DNA of 64,000 nucleotides from Ligilactobacillus faecis (GCF_029889745.1 NZ_CP123639.1:1531501-1595500), one strand, 5' to 3'. Shown: positions 25,856-35,444, counted from the stretch's first letter. Notes: generated from the letters alone by a model not told the origin. Made by a program: numbers and translations.

Positions 25856-26896
25856 ATGAAGACAGCTATTTTTGTTGAACCACAGAAAATGGAAGTGGCA
25901 GAGGTGCCACGTCCAGAACTAAAAAAAGATACGGATGCGATCATCAAAGTTGTCCGTGCTTGTGTTTGTGGTTCTGATCTTTGGTGGTATCGAGGGCTGA
26001 CAAAACGTGAATCAGGTTCAGCAGTCGGACATGAAGCGATCGGGATCGTCGAAGAAGTCGGTTCAGCCGTTAAAAATGTCAAACCAGGTGATTTTGTGAT
26101 CGCCCCCTTCACACACGGCTGTGGCCATTGTGCCGCTTGTTTAGCTGGCTTTGATGGTAACTGCTTAAACCAAGAAAGTGGTGGTAATGGTGGTTACCAA
26201 GGTGAATATTTACGTTTTACAAATGCAAATTGGGCGCTAGTCAAAGTCCCAGGAAAACCAGCTGATTATACTGATGAACAGCTAAATTCGCTATTGACCC
26301 TAGCTGATGTGATGGCAACTGGTTATCATGCTGCGACGACAGCTGAGGTCAAGCCAGGTGATACAGTCGTTGTGATGGGCGATGGTGCAGTTGGGCTTTG
26401 TGGGGTGATCGCAGCTAAATTATATGGTGCTAAACGTATCATTGCGATGAGTCGCCATGCAGATCGCCAAAAGTTGGCTCAAGAATTTGGGGCAACAGAC
26501 ATCATAGCTGAACGTGGGGATGAAGCGGTGGCTAAAGTGTTAGAACTGACAGATGGAGCAGGAGCTGATGCTGTTTTAGAGTGTGTTGGTACTGAACAAT
26601 CAGTCGATACAGCTGTAAAAGTTGGGCGCCCAGGTGCGATCGTCGGACGTGTTGGTGTTCCTCAAAAAGAAGAGATGAATACCAATGCGCTTTTCTGGAA
26701 AAATATCGGTCTACGTGGTGGGATCGCTTCGGTCACGACTTATGACCGTGCCCGTTTGTTAGATGCTGTTTTAAGTGGTGAGATCACTCCAGGCAAAGTC
26801 TTTACTAAACGTTTTACATTAGATGAGATCCAGGCCGCTTACGAAGCAATGGATAAACGTGAAGCGATCAAATCATTATTGATCGTTGCAAAATGA
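25856..26896 (+). CDS. zinc-dependent alcohol dehydrogenase
   Basis: Medium-chain dehydrogenase/reductase of 346 residues. Catalytic zinc ligands in VCGSDLW (Cys) and GHEAIG (His/Glu); structural zinc loop HGCGHCAACLAGFDGNC with the four-Cys spacing 3-3-8; NAD(P) site VVMGDGAVGLCGVIAA. ATG 25856 follows GAGAGGAAG. Divergent from the LysR gene before the insertion, so probably once under LysR control. Substrate unknown. Confidence 0.9.
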   Translation: MKTAIFVEPQKMEVAEVPRPELKKDTDAIIKVVRACVCGSDLWWYRGLTKRESGSAVGHEAIGIVEEVGSAVKNVKPGDFVIAPFTHGCGHCAACLAGFDGNCLNQESGGNGGYQGEYLRFTNANWALVKVPGKPADYTDEQLNSLLTLADVMATGYHAATTAEVKPGDTVVVMGDGAVGLCGVIAAKLYGAKRIIAMSRHADRQKLAQEFGATDIIAERGDEAVAKVLELTDGAGADAVLECVGTEQSVDTAVKVGRPGAIVGRVGVPQKEEMNTNALFWKNIGLRGGIASVTTYDRARLLDAVLSGEITPGKVFTKRFTLDEIQAAYEAMDKREAIKSLLIVAK

Positions 26897-26898
26897 TC

Positions 26899-26946
26899 AC
26901 AAAACTTGTTGGAGAGTCGAGTAGCTCTTTGACAAGTTTTTTTGTT
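26899..26946 (+). terminator. rho-independent terminator after the dehydrogenase
   Basis: AAAACTTGT / ACAAGTTTT outer stem with an inner GAG/CTC pairing and a T-run. Confidence 0.8.
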
Positions 26947-27012
26947 TTTAGTCTAAGATAGAAAAGGATATGCTATACTAAAAAGTAAGAGTAAATAAAA
27001 GCAGGTGAAGTG

Positions 27013-27621
27013 ATGACGAACTATTATTATTCGAGTGATCCAGACGTTACTCACGCTGAGAAAGTTTGGGATTTTGAATTATTAGGACAAACTTTTTCTT
27101 TTGTGACCGATAATGGTGTTTTTTCTAAAAATACTGTTGATTATGGTTCACGTGTGCTCTTGCATGCCTTAGAAAAGACCGCGTTTTCCGGGAAGATCTT
27201 AGATGTCGGCTGTGGCTATGGCCCGATCGGGTTAGCATTAGCTAAAAAAAATCCTGAAGCTGTAGTTACTATGGTCGATGTGAACACACTTGCACTTGAA
27301 TTAGCACAAAAAAATGCCATGCGTAATCAGATCAAAAACGTTGAGATCTTTAGTTCTGATGTTTATGACGAAGTGGCTGAGACTGACTATGATGCGATCG
27401 TGACTAATCCTCCGATCCGCGCAGGAAAAGATGTTGTGCATGCGATCTTAGCAGGGGCTTATGCCCACTTAAGAAAAGGGGGGACCTTGACGGCAGTTTT
27501 ACAAAAAAAACAAGGTGCGCCTTCAGCTAAGAAAAAGATGACGGAGATCTTTGGTAATTGTGAAGTTATTTTAAAAGATAAAGGTTACTTTATTTTACAG
27601 AGTAAAAAAGTTAATGATTAA
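27013..27621 (+). CDS. RsmC-like class I SAM methyltransferase
   Basis: 202-residue methyltransferase. SAM motif LDVGCGYGPIGLALA near residue 63 and catalytic motif VTNPPIRAGK near residue 135, the NPP signature of N-methylating enzymes acting on rRNA guanine (RsmC, single-domain Gram-positive form). ATG 27013 follows GCAGGTGAA. The stop overlaps the tadA start by 8 bp, so the two are coupled. Confidence 0.85.
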   Translation: MTNYYYSSDPDVTHAEKVWDFELLGQTFSFVTDNGVFSKNTVDYGSRVLLHALEKTAFSGKILDVGCGYGPIGLALAKKNPEAVVTMVDVNTLALELAQKNAMRNQIKNVEIFSSDVYDEVAETDYDAIVTNPPIRAGKDVVHAILAGAYAHLRKGGTLTAVLQKKQGAPSAKKKMTEIFGNCEVILKDKGYFILQSKKVND

Positions 27622-28072
27622 AGAAAAAGAAAAGTTCATGCAAGAAGCGCTCCTTGAAGCTAAAAAAGCAGCTGCTTTGGGTGAGATCCCGATCGGTTGT
27701 GTGATCGTGTGGCGAGGCCAGATCATTGGACGGGGGCATAATTTACGCGAACAGACTAAGCAAACACATGATCATGCTGAGATGATCGCGGTCGCGCAGG
27801 CAAATCGATTTTTGAACAGTTGGCGGTTAGAGGAGACCGAACTTTATGTTACCCTTGAGCCTTGTCCGATGTGTAGTGGTGCGATCATCAATGCACGGAT
27901 CCCCAAAGTTTATTACGGTGCTCCTGATGAGAAAGCTGGAACAGCTGGGACGTTGATGAATCTTTTGACTGATCCGCGCTTCAATCATCGTGTCAAAGTT
28001 CAAAAAGGTCTCTTACGTCGAGAGTGTGCCTTGCTGTTGAGCGATTTTTTTGCTAAATTACGAAAAAAATAA
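27614..28072 (+). CDS. tadA: tRNA-specific adenosine deaminase TadA
   Basis: Converts adenosine 34 to inosine in tRNA-Arg(ACG). 152 residues. Zinc site HAEM (His ligand and catalytic Glu, near residue 57) and PCPMCSGA (two Cys ligands). Precedes the SRP RNA gene and dnaX, the usual Firmicutes order. Starts inside the end of the preceding methyltransferase gene. Confidence 0.94.
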   Translation: MIKEKEKFMQEALLEAKKAAALGEIPIGCVIVWRGQIIGRGHNLREQTKQTHDHAEMIAVAQANRFLNSWRLEETELYVTLEPCPMCSGAIINARIPKVYYGAPDEKAGTAGTLMNLLTDPRFNHRVKVQKGLLRRECALLLSDFFAKLRKK

Positions 28073-28091
28073 AATAAATAGATTTAAAGAC

Positions 28092-28120
28092 TGGAAATTT
28101 ATTCTGATTTCATGTATTAT
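28092..28120 (+). promoter_or_regulatory. probable promoter of the SRP RNA
   Basis: TGGAAA (28092-28097), 17-bp spacer, TATTAT (28115-28120). Confidence 0.5.
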
Positions 28121-28126
28121 AGTATG

Positions 28127-28225
28127 TGCCGTAAGGCCTTGGGGCAATGTTGTCTTTACGAAGCGTGTCAGGTCCGGAAGGAAGCAGCACTAAGTTTAGT
28201 TCAGCTTGTGCCCCAAGTTGATATG
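28127..28225 (+). ncRNA. ffs: signal recognition particle RNA, small bacterial type
   Basis: Contains the diagnostic apical motif GTCAGGTCCGGAAGGAAGCA and a closing helix CTTGGGGCA / TGCCCCAAG. About 100 nt, with position between tadA and dnaX as in many Firmicutes. Binds Ffh for co-translational membrane targeting. Ends are estimated. Confidence 0.93.
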
Positions 28226-28232
28226 AAATTGG

Positions 28233-28263
28233 ACTCTCGGTCGTATGATCGAGATTTTTTTTT
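28233..28263 (+). terminator. terminator of the SRP RNA gene
   Basis: TCTCG / CGAGA stem and a nine-T run. Confidence 0.75.
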
Positions 28264-28293
28264 AACTTTAAAAGAGAAAGGAAGCAATGGTTG

Positions 28294-30024
28294 ATGAGCT
28301 ATCAAGCTTTATACCGTGTTTGGCGCCCCCAAGTTTTTGCCGATCTGGTTGGGCAAGAGCTGATCACAAAAACTTTAAAAAATGCGTTGATGACAAACCA
28401 GACGACCCATGCCTATCTTTTTACGGGACCACGGGGAACGGGTAAAACTTCGGCTGCCAAGATCTTTGCCAAGGCGATAAATTGTCGCAACCAAAAAAAT
28501 GGTGAACCTTGTAATGAATGTGAGACGTGTTTAGCGATCACAGCAGGGCGACTAAACGACGTGATAGAGATCGATGCGGCTTCAAATAATGGGGTCGAAG
28601 AGATCCGAGATATTCGGGACAAAGCCAAATATGCCCCGACACAAGCTGACTATAAAGTCTATATCATCGACGAAGTTCATATGCTCTCGACCGGCGCTTT
28701 TAACGCCCTCTTAAAAACTTTAGAAGAACCACCTGCTAATGTGGTCTTTATTTTAGCTACGACTGAACCGCACAAGATCCCAACAACGATCATTTCGCGG
28801 ACGCAGCGGTTTGATTTTCGGCGGATCACGCCCCAAGCGATCTTGCAACGGATGCGCTATATTTTAGACCAAAAAGAGTTATCTTATGATGATAAAGCCC
28901 TAAAGATCATCGCTAAGGCAGCTGAAGGTGGAATGCGGGATGCTTTGAGTATTTTAGACCAAGTCTTGTCCTTTGGTGATAATACCGTTACACTAGAAAA
29001 TGCCTTGATGGTCACGGGGAGTGTGACGCGTGCTAATTTGACAAAATATCTCCAGCAAGTCGTTGAAAAAGATACGAGTGGTGCTTTAGCAACTGTGCAT
29101 GCGATCTTAGAGGACGGAAAAGATGCTACACGTTTAGTTGAAGACCTGATCAACTACTGTCGCGATCTTTTATTGTACCAACAAGCTCCCCAGATCGTTG
29201 AAGAAAGTGAACTAGGTCTTTTAGATGAAACTTTTAAAACTTTTGCGTCTGAAGTCGAAGCAGAACGACTGTATCAGATGATCGATGTCTTAAATCAACA
29301 ACAAGAAAATATGCGCTTTACCGTGCATCAATCGATCTATTTAGAAGTTTTGACTGTCAAGTTATCACGTTTGAATGTTATGCCACAAGCAAGCACTGTT
29401 TCAATGATCAATGACCCAGCAACAGATGCGAAAGTAACTCAACTGCAACAACAGTTACAGGCCTTAGAGCAAAGCTTAGCTGAGCTCAAGGCAAACAATA
29501 GCACGACCAAAGAACGACCTACTGCTAAAAAAGTGCAGCCAGCTCGAAAAAATAGTGTTTCTAGTGAACTTAAATTAAACTATAATAAGATCCATGATGT
29601 TTTAGCCAAAGCTTCGAAGGAAGATCTCCGTCAACTTGGACAAGTTTGGGGCGATCTGATGAATATGCTAAATGTTACTCAAAGAGCGATCATGCGGGTC
29701 GCTAAGCCGGTGGCTGCTAGTGCAGAAGGGGTCGTGATCGGGTTTGAATATGACATTTTATGCCAAAGAGCTTTAGAAAATATCGAATTACAAGATGTTT
29801 TGGGTAACGGACTAAGTCGCTTACTAGGACATGCGCCTGAACTTGTCTTTATTCCAGCTAGTCGTTGGGGCGAGATCAGAAGTCAATATTTGAGCAAACA
29901 CGATCCGCGGAAACAAGAAGCGCCAAAAGAAGAAGTAAAACCGTTAAAAGAGGCAGAACCAGCCTTAGTTGCAAAAGCTAAAGAATTATTTGGACCTGAA
30001 TTGGTCAAAGTCAAAAATGATTAA
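28294..30024 (+). CDS. dnaX: DNA polymerase III subunit gamma/tau
   Basis: Clamp-loader ATPase of 576 residues. Walker A GPRGTGKTSAAKIFA, zinc module CRNQKNGEPCNECETC, Walker B DEVHML, sensor 1 PTTIISRTQRFDF. The C-terminal third is Gln/Lys-rich and acts as tau. ATG 28294 gives the canonical MSYQALYRVWRPQ start; TTG 28291 is one codon upstream. No programmed frameshift site is evident. First gene of dnaX-ybaB-recR. Confidence 0.96.
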   Translation: MSYQALYRVWRPQVFADLVGQELITKTLKNALMTNQTTHAYLFTGPRGTGKTSAAKIFAKAINCRNQKNGEPCNECETCLAITAGRLNDVIEIDAASNNGVEEIRDIRDKAKYAPTQADYKVYIIDEVHMLSTGAFNALLKTLEEPPANVVFILATTEPHKIPTTIISRTQRFDFRRITPQAILQRMRYILDQKELSYDDKALKIIAKAAEGGMRDALSILDQVLSFGDNTVTLENALMVTGSVTRANLTKYLQQVVEKDTSGALATVHAILEDGKDATRLVEDLINYCRDLLLYQQAPQIVEESELGLLDETFKTFASEVEAERLYQMIDVLNQQQENMRFTVHQSIYLEVLTVKLSRLNVMPQASTVSMINDPATDAKVTQLQQQLQALEQSLAELKANNSTTKERPTAKKVQPARKNSVSSELKLNYNKIHDVLAKASKEDLRQLGQVWGDLMNMLNVTQRAIMRVAKPVAASAEGVVIGFEYDILCQRALENIELQDVLGNGLSRLLGHAPELVFIPASRWGEIRSQYLSKHDPRKQEAPKEEVKPLKEAEPALVAKAKELFGPELVKVKND

Positions 30025-30046
30025 GATTTGAAAGGATAGATAAATT

Positions 30047-30358
30047 ATGATGCGTGGAATGAACATGCAAGGTATGATGAAACAAATGCAAAAATTGCAA
30101 AAACAAATGCAAAAGGATCAAGATGAATTACATCAAACAGTATTTGAAGGTCGAGCTTCTGATGATGCAGTCGTTGTAAAGTTTACTGGTGATCATAAAA
30201 TGACTGATATCGTGATCAAAGAAGAAGCGGTCGATCCAGATGATGTTGAGATGTTACAAGACCTTGTGATCATGGCAGTCAACGATGCGATGGCTAAGAT
30301 CGATGAACAAACACAAAAGACGATGGGCAAATATTCCCGTAACATGCCAGGATTCTAA
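30047..30358 (+). CDS. ybaB: YbaB/EbfC nucleoid-associated protein
   Basis: 103-residue DNA-binding dimer. Met/Gln/Lys-rich N-terminal helix ([18 protein letters not shown]) followed by the conserved beta sheet ([15 protein letters not shown]). Sits between dnaX and recR as in most bacteria. Confidence 0.93.
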   Translation: MMRGMNMQGMMKQMQKLQKQMQKDQDELHQTVFEGRASDDAVVVKFTGDHKMTDIVIKEEAVDPDDVEMLQDLVIMAVNDAMAKIDEQTQKTMGKYSRNMPGF

Positions 30359-30380
30359 AAGTTAAGAGAAGGGGTCAAAT

Positions 30381-30980
30381 ATGCAATATCCAGAACCGAT
30401 AGCCAAGTTGATCGATAGTTATTTAAAACTACCTGGGATCGGAGAAAAGACTGCGACCCGTTTGGCTTTTTTTACGATCGATATGGATGAAAATGATGTT
30501 GCAACTTTTGCGTCATCTTTAGTTTCAGCCAAAAAAGATCTGCACTACTGTAGTATTTGTGGCAACATCACTGAAAACGACCCATGTGTGATCTGTGCTG
30601 ATAAAACACGTGATCAAAGTCAGATCATTGTCGTTGAACAAGTCAAGGATGTGATGGCTTTAGAAAAAATGCGTGAATACCATGGCTTATACCATGTTTT
30701 ACATGGAGTTCTCTCGCCGATCGAAGGCAAAGGTCCAGAAGATATCAATATCACAAGCTTAGTCAAACGACTTCAACAAAATGAGACAGTCAAAGAAGTT
30801 ATTTTGGCTACGAATGCCACTCCTGAAGGGGAAGCGACTGCAATGTATATTTCGCGCTTGCTCAAACCAGCTGGGATCAAAACAACGCGTTTAGCACATG
30901 GACTCTCAGTCGGGAGCGATATTGAATATGCTGATGAAATGACACTTTTTAAAGCTGTTGAAGGCCGGCAAGAGATCTAA
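30381..30980 (+). CDS. recR: recombination mediator RecR
   Basis: 199 residues. Helix-hairpin-helix [17 protein letters not shown], zinc finger [16 protein letters not shown], Toprim domain ([14 protein letters not shown]) and a C-terminal Walker-like region. Works with RecO/RecF in loading RecA during gap repair. Follows ybaB by 22 bp. Confidence 0.96.
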   Translation: MQYPEPIAKLIDSYLKLPGIGEKTATRLAFFTIDMDENDVATFASSLVSAKKDLHYCSICGNITENDPCVICADKTRDQSQIIVVEQVKDVMALEKMREYHGLYHVLHGVLSPIEGKGPEDINITSLVKRLQQNETVKEVILATNATPEGEATAMYISRLLKPAGIKTTRLAHGLSVGSDIEYADEMTLFKAVEGRQEI

Positions 30981-30995
30981 GCGAGGGTAAACGAG

Positions 30996-31235
30996 ATGTT
31001 TAAAAGAAATAGACAAAAATTACGTCACACTTTTGATGAACTTTTATTAAAGGATATCGATAATGCGAAGATAGCTTGGGATCAAGCACGGCAGACACAA
31101 GAAGCAGTCTATGATGTTGATGATGAGCTGTTGGCGGAGACGTGTTTAGCTCGAGCTAAATATGAATTTTTGTATCGTGAAGCCAAGCGTCGCCAAGTCA
31201 AAGGTCGCATGCAGGCTTCAGTATTCGATCATTGA
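30996..31235 (+). CDS. yaaL: DUF2508/YaaL-family protein
   Basis: 79-residue helical, charged protein matching the YaaL (DUF2508) family found directly after recR in Firmicutes. No catalytic motif; function unknown. Last gene of the dnaX-ybaB-recR-yaaL unit. Confidence 0.8.
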   Translation: MFKRNRQKLRHTFDELLLKDIDNAKIAWDQARQTQEAVYDVDDELLAETCLARAKYEFLYREAKRRQVKGRMQASVFDH

Positions 31236-31283
31236 AAAAAGGTCTGTCGACGCAGTCTAACTGGTGAGACAGACCTTTTTTCT
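31234..31283 (+). terminator. rho-independent terminator after yaaL
   Basis: AAAAAAGGTCTGTC / GACAGACCTTTTTT hairpin. Confidence 0.86.
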
Positions 31284-31332
31284 TTCCTAAAGAGATCGGC
31301 TAAAATTTGAGAATAAAATGAGGTTTTTTAAA

Positions 31333-31983
31333 GTGAGTGGATTTTTTGTAACATTTGAGGGAACTGATGGTGCTGGGAAAACAAGTGTTTTACAAGCGCT
31401 TGAAACAAAGTTAAAAAAGGCTAAAGTAGATTATCTTCGAACACGTGAGCCAGGTGGAGATCCGATCGCTGAAAAGATCCGGAAAGTGATCTTAGATCAA
31501 GAAGCAGTCGTCATGGATCCGCGTACTGAAGCGCTACTTTATGCTGCTGCTCGGAGGCAACATTTAGTAAGAACGATCTTACCTGCATTAGCTCAAGATA
31601 AGTTGGTCTTGTGTGACCGTTTTGTCGATAGCTCGTTAGCTTATCAAGGAGCTGGCCGACATCTAGGTGTCAAAGAAGTGGCAATGATCAACGAGTTTGC
31701 AACTGATGGTTTGCGCCCAGACTTGACGCTCTATTTAGATATCGCCCCTAAGTTAGGACTTGAGCGGATCAAACAAAATCGTCAAGATGAAGTCAACCGC
31801 TTGGATCAAGAAGACCAGACTTTTTACGAAGAGGTTTATCAAGCTTATCAAGAGTTGGCTAAGCATGAACCTGAGCGGATCGTTAAGATCGATGCAACGA
31901 AGAGTTTGCCAGAGGTGATCGCACAAGTCGAACAAGTTTTAGCCCAGCGTATCCCTGCATTTTTAGGAAAAGAGGTTTTCTAA
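31333..31983 (+). CDS. tmk: thymidylate kinase
   Basis: Phosphorylates dTMP to dTDP. 216 residues. P-loop FEGTDGAGKTS, DR(F/Y) motif CDRFVDSSLAYQG, LID region with Arg residues. I prefer GTG 31333 (SGFFVTFEG), spaced 9 bp from GAGG; ATG 31318 is in frame but overlaps that site. Followed by darA with no gap. Confidence 0.94.
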   Translation: MSGFFVTFEGTDGAGKTSVLQALETKLKKAKVDYLRTREPGGDPIAEKIRKVILDQEAVVMDPRTEALLYAAARRQHLVRTILPALAQDKLVLCDRFVDSSLAYQGAGRHLGVKEVAMINEFATDGLRPDLTLYLDIAPKLGLERIKQNRQDEVNRLDQEDQTFYEEVYQAYQELAKHEPERIVKIDATKSLPEVIAQVEQVLAQRIPAFLGKEVF

Positions 31984-32310
31984 ATGAAGATGATCATTGC
32001 GATCGTACAAGATAAAGATAGCAACGCTTTGAGCAACGCCTTTATCGAAGCTGATGTCAGAGCTACTAAACTGGCAACAACAGGTGGTTTTCTACGTTCA
32101 GGAAATACGACTTTTATGATCGGGATCGCAGATGAGCGGGTCGCTGAAGTTTTAGAGTTGATCAAAAAAACTTCTTCGAAGCGCGATGAGTACATAGCAC
32201 CACCAGTCAATGTTGAAGGTGCATTAGAGACAACAGGTACTCCCCTAGAAGTCGAAGTTGGTGGGGCTACGATCTTTGTTTTACCTGTCGAACAGTTTTT
32301 AAAATTTTAG
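31984..32310 (+). CDS. darA: cyclic-di-AMP receptor DarA (PstA/YaaQ)
   Basis: 108-residue PII-like trimeric protein that binds c-di-AMP. KMIIAIVQDKDSNALSNAF and ATTGGFLRSGNTTFMIGI match the ligand-binding strands and T-loop region of the family. ATG 31984 immediately follows the tmk stop. Relevant because a c-di-AMP-inhibited type of potassium importer (KimA-like) is encoded at 57798. Confidence 0.92.
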   Translation: MKMIIAIVQDKDSNALSNAFIEADVRATKLATTGGFLRSGNTTFMIGIADERVAEVLELIKKTSSKRDEYIAPPVNVEGALETTGTPLEVEVGGATIFVLPVEQFLKF

Positions 32311-32368
32311 ATCGTACCCGAAAAAATATTTTGGAAAGGAAAGCTATTTTTAGCTAGCAAATATTTTA

Positions 32369-33364
32369 ATGGAACAGTTGATCACAGAGATCCAACCACG
32401 ATTGACCCAACACTTTGCGAAGTTAGTCGAAAATAAAAAAATAGCGCATGCTTATCTTTTAGCAGGACCGCGTGGAGCTGGGAAAAATAAGCTAGCTCAT
32501 TGGATCGCACAAGCGATATTTTGTAAACAAAAACAAAACGGATATCCGTGTTTACAGTGTAATGATTGTCAGCGGATCGCACAAAATAATCAACCTGATG
32601 TAGTCACGATCGTACCTGAAGGCAATTCGATCAAAGTCGATCAGATCAGATATTTGAAATCTGAATTTGTCAAAAGTGGGGTCGAAAGTAACCGTAAACT
32701 TTTTATCATTCAAAATGCAGAAAAAATGACAGTCAGTGCAGCTAACAGTTTGTTGAAATTTCTAGAAGAGCCAAGTGGGGATGTGACTGCTTTTTTACTG
32801 ACAGAAAATGCTAATCAACTTTTACCAACGATCGTTTCGCGGTGTCAGTTGGTCGAACTGACTTCACTTACAACAAAACAATTGCGCGAAAAACTTCAAG
32901 CAAATGGAGTCACAGCACAAAAAGCACATCTCTTGGCCCATTTGACCAATAGTCCGAAAGAAGCTTTAGAACTCGACGCAGATGCTGAATTTGATCAACT
33001 TTTAAAAAATGTTTGGGAGTGGTTCAATCAAATTTTACGCAACGATTGGCGGGCTTTTGTAGGTGTTCAGACGAAACTTTTACCGTATGTGAATGATAAA
33101 GAAGCAGAGCAGCGTTTGTTGCAAGCGATCATATTGTTGACGCGTGATCTTTTATTGCTAAAATATGGTAAAAAAGATGATGTTGCCTTTATAATGTATA
33201 GTAGAGAACTTAGCGAACAGAATATGAAGATCTCAGAGTCAGGGGCGATCAGAGCAGTTGAGGCGGTTTTAGCGACCAAACATCAATTGACGGTGAATGT
33301 CTCTTTTCAAAGTGTGCTCGAAGCGTTGACTTTGAATTTATTTAGTTGCTACCAAGGACGATGA
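32369..33364 (+). CDS. holB: DNA polymerase III subunit delta'
   Basis: 331-residue clamp-loader subunit. GPRGAGKNKLAHWIAQAIF is the P-loop region (Lys then Asn replacing the usual Thr/Ser, as in many delta' proteins), zinc module CKQKQNGYPCLQCNDCQ, SRC motif in TIVSRCQLVEL. Placed in tmk-darA-holB-yabA-rsmI. Confidence 0.94.
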   Translation: MEQLITEIQPRLTQHFAKLVENKKIAHAYLLAGPRGAGKNKLAHWIAQAIFCKQKQNGYPCLQCNDCQRIAQNNQPDVVTIVPEGNSIKVDQIRYLKSEFVKSGVESNRKLFIIQNAEKMTVSAANSLLKFLEEPSGDVTAFLLTENANQLLPTIVSRCQLVELTSLTTKQLREKLQANGVTAQKAHLLAHLTNSPKEALELDADAEFDQLLKNVWEWFNQILRNDWRAFVGVQTKLLPYVNDKEAEQRLLQAIILLTRDLLLLKYGKKDDVAFIMYSRELSEQNMKISESGAIRAVEAVLATKHQLTVNVSFQSVLEALTLNLFSCYQGR

Positions 33365-33379
33365 TGTGAAGGTGATTTG

Positions 33380-33730
33380 ATGGATAAACGTGAATTATAT
33401 GATAATTTTGAAAATATCGAAGAGATGTCACGCCAGATGCAAGTCAGGCTTACAGACGTCAAAGCAGAGATGACAAGGATCATCGAAAAGAACGCTGAAC
33501 TCGAGATCGAAAATCAACATTTACGTGAACTTTTGCGTGAATTAGAACAAAAAAAGCATAAAGAAGAAGCAGGGATCGAAGCGGGTCTTTCTAAGTCACG
33601 AAAAAATTTAGAAAAACTCTACGAAGAAGGTTTCCATGTCTGCAATGTCGATAATATGTACGGATCTCGCCGGATCAATGATGAACCGTGTGTTTTTTGT
33701 CAAGATGTGATCTATGGAGAAAGAAATTAA
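33380..33730 (+). CDS. yabA: replication initiation control protein YabA
   Basis: 116 residues. N-terminal coiled coil (about residues 1-60) for tetramerisation and a C-terminal zinc-binding segment (FHVCN and EPCVFCQD). Bridges DnaA and DnaN to limit initiation. ATG 33380; the preceding in-frame TTG is less likely. The stop shares a base with the rsmI start (TAATG). Confidence 0.92.
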   Translation: MDKRELYDNFENIEEMSRQMQVRLTDVKAEMTRIIEKNAELEIENQHLRELLRELEQKKHKEEAGIEAGLSKSRKNLEKLYEEGFHVCNVDNMYGSRRINDEPCVFCQDVIYGERN

Positions 33731-34623
33731 TGACGATCGAAAGAAAGAGTAGTTTTAGAGAAAGATCTGCACTGGGAACGTTATATTTAGTACCAACGCC
33801 GATCGGAAATTTGAGTGATATGACTTTTCGGGCGCTTGAAGTTTTACAAGCTGTAGACTTGATCTGTGCTGAAGATACAAGAAATACGAAGCGGCTATTG
33901 AATCATTTTGAGATCACGACGCCCCAGATCAGTTTTCATGAACACAATACAAAAGAGCGGATCCCAGTTTTATTAGAGAAATTAAGAGCAGGAGAGAATT
34001 TAGCGCAAGTTAGTGATGCTGGAATGCCTTCGATCAGTGATCCTGGACATGAGCTAGTCTCAGCTTGCATCGCTTCAGGGGTCACAGTTGTGCCTTTGCC
34101 GGGAGCTAATGCGGCTCTAACGGCTTTGATCGCTTCTGGACTTGTACCACAACCATTTATGTTTTATGGTTTTTTAGCGCGAAAAAAGAGTACGCGGACA
34201 GAAGAATTATTAAAGTTAAATGAACAAGAAGTGACCTTGATCTTTTACGAAGCGCCTCATCGTTTGCTAAAAACACTAGAAGCTATGGCAGAAGTTTTTG
34301 GAAGTGAACGTAAAATAACGTTAGGGCGTGAGTTGACTAAAAAATACGAAGAATTTTTGCGCGGAACGTTAGCAGAAGCTATCGAATGGGCCAAAGCAGG
34401 AGAGATCAAAGGGGAGTTTGTATTAGTCGTCCAAGGAAACCCAGCTCCTAAAAAGGAGTGTGATCCAGAAGTGGGATTGCCTTTGAAAGAGCAAGTCGAA
34501 AACTTGATCACACAAGAAGGGTTACGGCCAAATGCTGCGATCAAAGAGATCGCTAAGAAAAATGGGCTCAAAAAACAACTTGTCTACAATGAATATCATC
34601 AGATCGAGCATGGAAGTGAGTAA
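33730..34623 (+). CDS. rsmI: 16S rRNA (cytidine-1402-2'-O)-methyltransferase
   Basis: 297 residues. Tetrapyrrole-methylase fold: LYLVPTPIGNLSDMTFRALE, CAEDTRNTKRLL, VSDAGMPSISDPG, PLPGANAALTALIASGL. ATG 33730 overlaps the yabA stop, so they are coupled. Modifies the ribosomal P site. Confidence 0.95.
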   Translation: MTIERKSSFRERSALGTLYLVPTPIGNLSDMTFRALEVLQAVDLICAEDTRNTKRLLNHFEITTPQISFHEHNTKERIPVLLEKLRAGENLAQVSDAGMPSISDPGHELVSACIASGVTVVPLPGANAALTALIASGLVPQPFMFYGFLARKKSTRTEELLKLNEQEVTLIFYEAPHRLLKTLEAMAEVFGSERKITLGRELTKKYEEFLRGTLAEAIEWAKAGEIKGEFVLVVQGNPAPKKECDPEVGLPLKEQVENLITQEGLRPNAAIKEIAKKNGLKKQLVYNEYHQIEHGSE

Positions 34624-35367
34624 ATGACAGATAATAAGTATCAAGAAAAACATCGCATTGTCTACTATGAAACAGATGTAACTGGTCGAGTTGGTCTAGG
34701 ACAGTTAGTTGATCTGCTCATGCTAGCTTCGTATGACCATAGTAAAGCAGAAAATATCTCAGAAGAGTGGGTAAATGAGCAAGGTTATGGTTGGGTCATC
34801 ACCCAGCATCTCTTAGAGATCAAACGCTTACCTAAAAAAGATGAAGTGATCACTTTGGAAACGCAAGCGACGAGCTATAATCGGTATTTTTGTTACCGTG
34901 ACTTTTTTGTGTATGACAAACAAGGTGAACTTTTAGCTAAGATGCATACGGCTTTTGTCTTGATGGATCTAACAACGCGCAAGATCGCACGGATCGAAGC
35001 ACGTTTTGTTGCGCCTTATGGTGTTGTAGAATCACGCAAGTTAGAACGGTTAGCTGCACCAGAAAAACTAATTAAAGTCGATGCTAAGAAAAATTATCGT
35101 GTTCGCTATTGGGATATCGATACGAACCAGCATGTCAATAATGTGCATTATTTTGAGTGGATGCTCGATGCTTTGCCAAAAGAATTTTTAATGACGCATG
35201 AACCATGTGCCGTTAATATCAAGTATGAACACGAATTGCATTACGGTGATGAAAGTACGAGCCTTGTCCAAGTAGACGAAAAAAATAAAGTAACGTTACA
35301 TGAGATCAAAAATGGCGCGACACTTAGTTGTAGTGCTCAGATCAAATGGCGTACTTACGAAGCCTAG
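34624..35367 (+). CDS. acyl-ACP thioesterase
   Basis: Double hot-dog thioesterase of 247 residues releasing fatty acids from acyl carrier protein. RIVYYETDVTGRVGLGQLVD starts the first hot-dog; the second has RVRYWDIDTNQHVNNVHYFEWM with the catalytic Asn/His region. Starts directly after rsmI. Confidence 0.88.
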   Translation: MTDNKYQEKHRIVYYETDVTGRVGLGQLVDLLMLASYDHSKAENISEEWVNEQGYGWVITQHLLEIKRLPKKDEVITLETQATSYNRYFCYRDFFVYDKQGELLAKMHTAFVLMDLTTRKIARIEARFVAPYGVVESRKLERLAAPEKLIKVDAKKNYRVRYWDIDTNQHVNNVHYFEWMLDALPKEFLMTHEPCAVNIKYEHELHYGDESTSLVQVDEKNKVTLHEIKNGATLSCSAQIKWRTYEA

Positions 35368-35396
35368 AGGTGGTCGCTAGATCGCCTCTTTTTTAT
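35366..35396 (+). terminator. terminator after the thioesterase gene
   Basis: AGAGG / CCTCT outer stem enclosing a GC-rich loop, then T-run. Confidence 0.65.
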
Positions 35397-35397
35397 T

Positions 35398-35434
35398 AAA
35401 AAAGCAAGTACCGGCTTAAGTACTTGCTTTATCG
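35398..35434. terminator. bidirectional terminator between convergent genes
   Basis: AAAGCAAGTAC / GTACTTGCTTT hairpin with A/T on both sides, between the thioesterase (plus) and asparaginase (minus) genes. Confidence 0.82.
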
Positions 35435-35444
35435 TAAAAATATT

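Noticed and set aside
28294-30024. Programmed frameshift in dnaX at an A-run near 29528
   Set aside because: The frame reads GCT AAA AAA GTG, so the heptamer is T AAA AAA and not a classical A AAA AAG, and no stimulatory hairpin was apparent.
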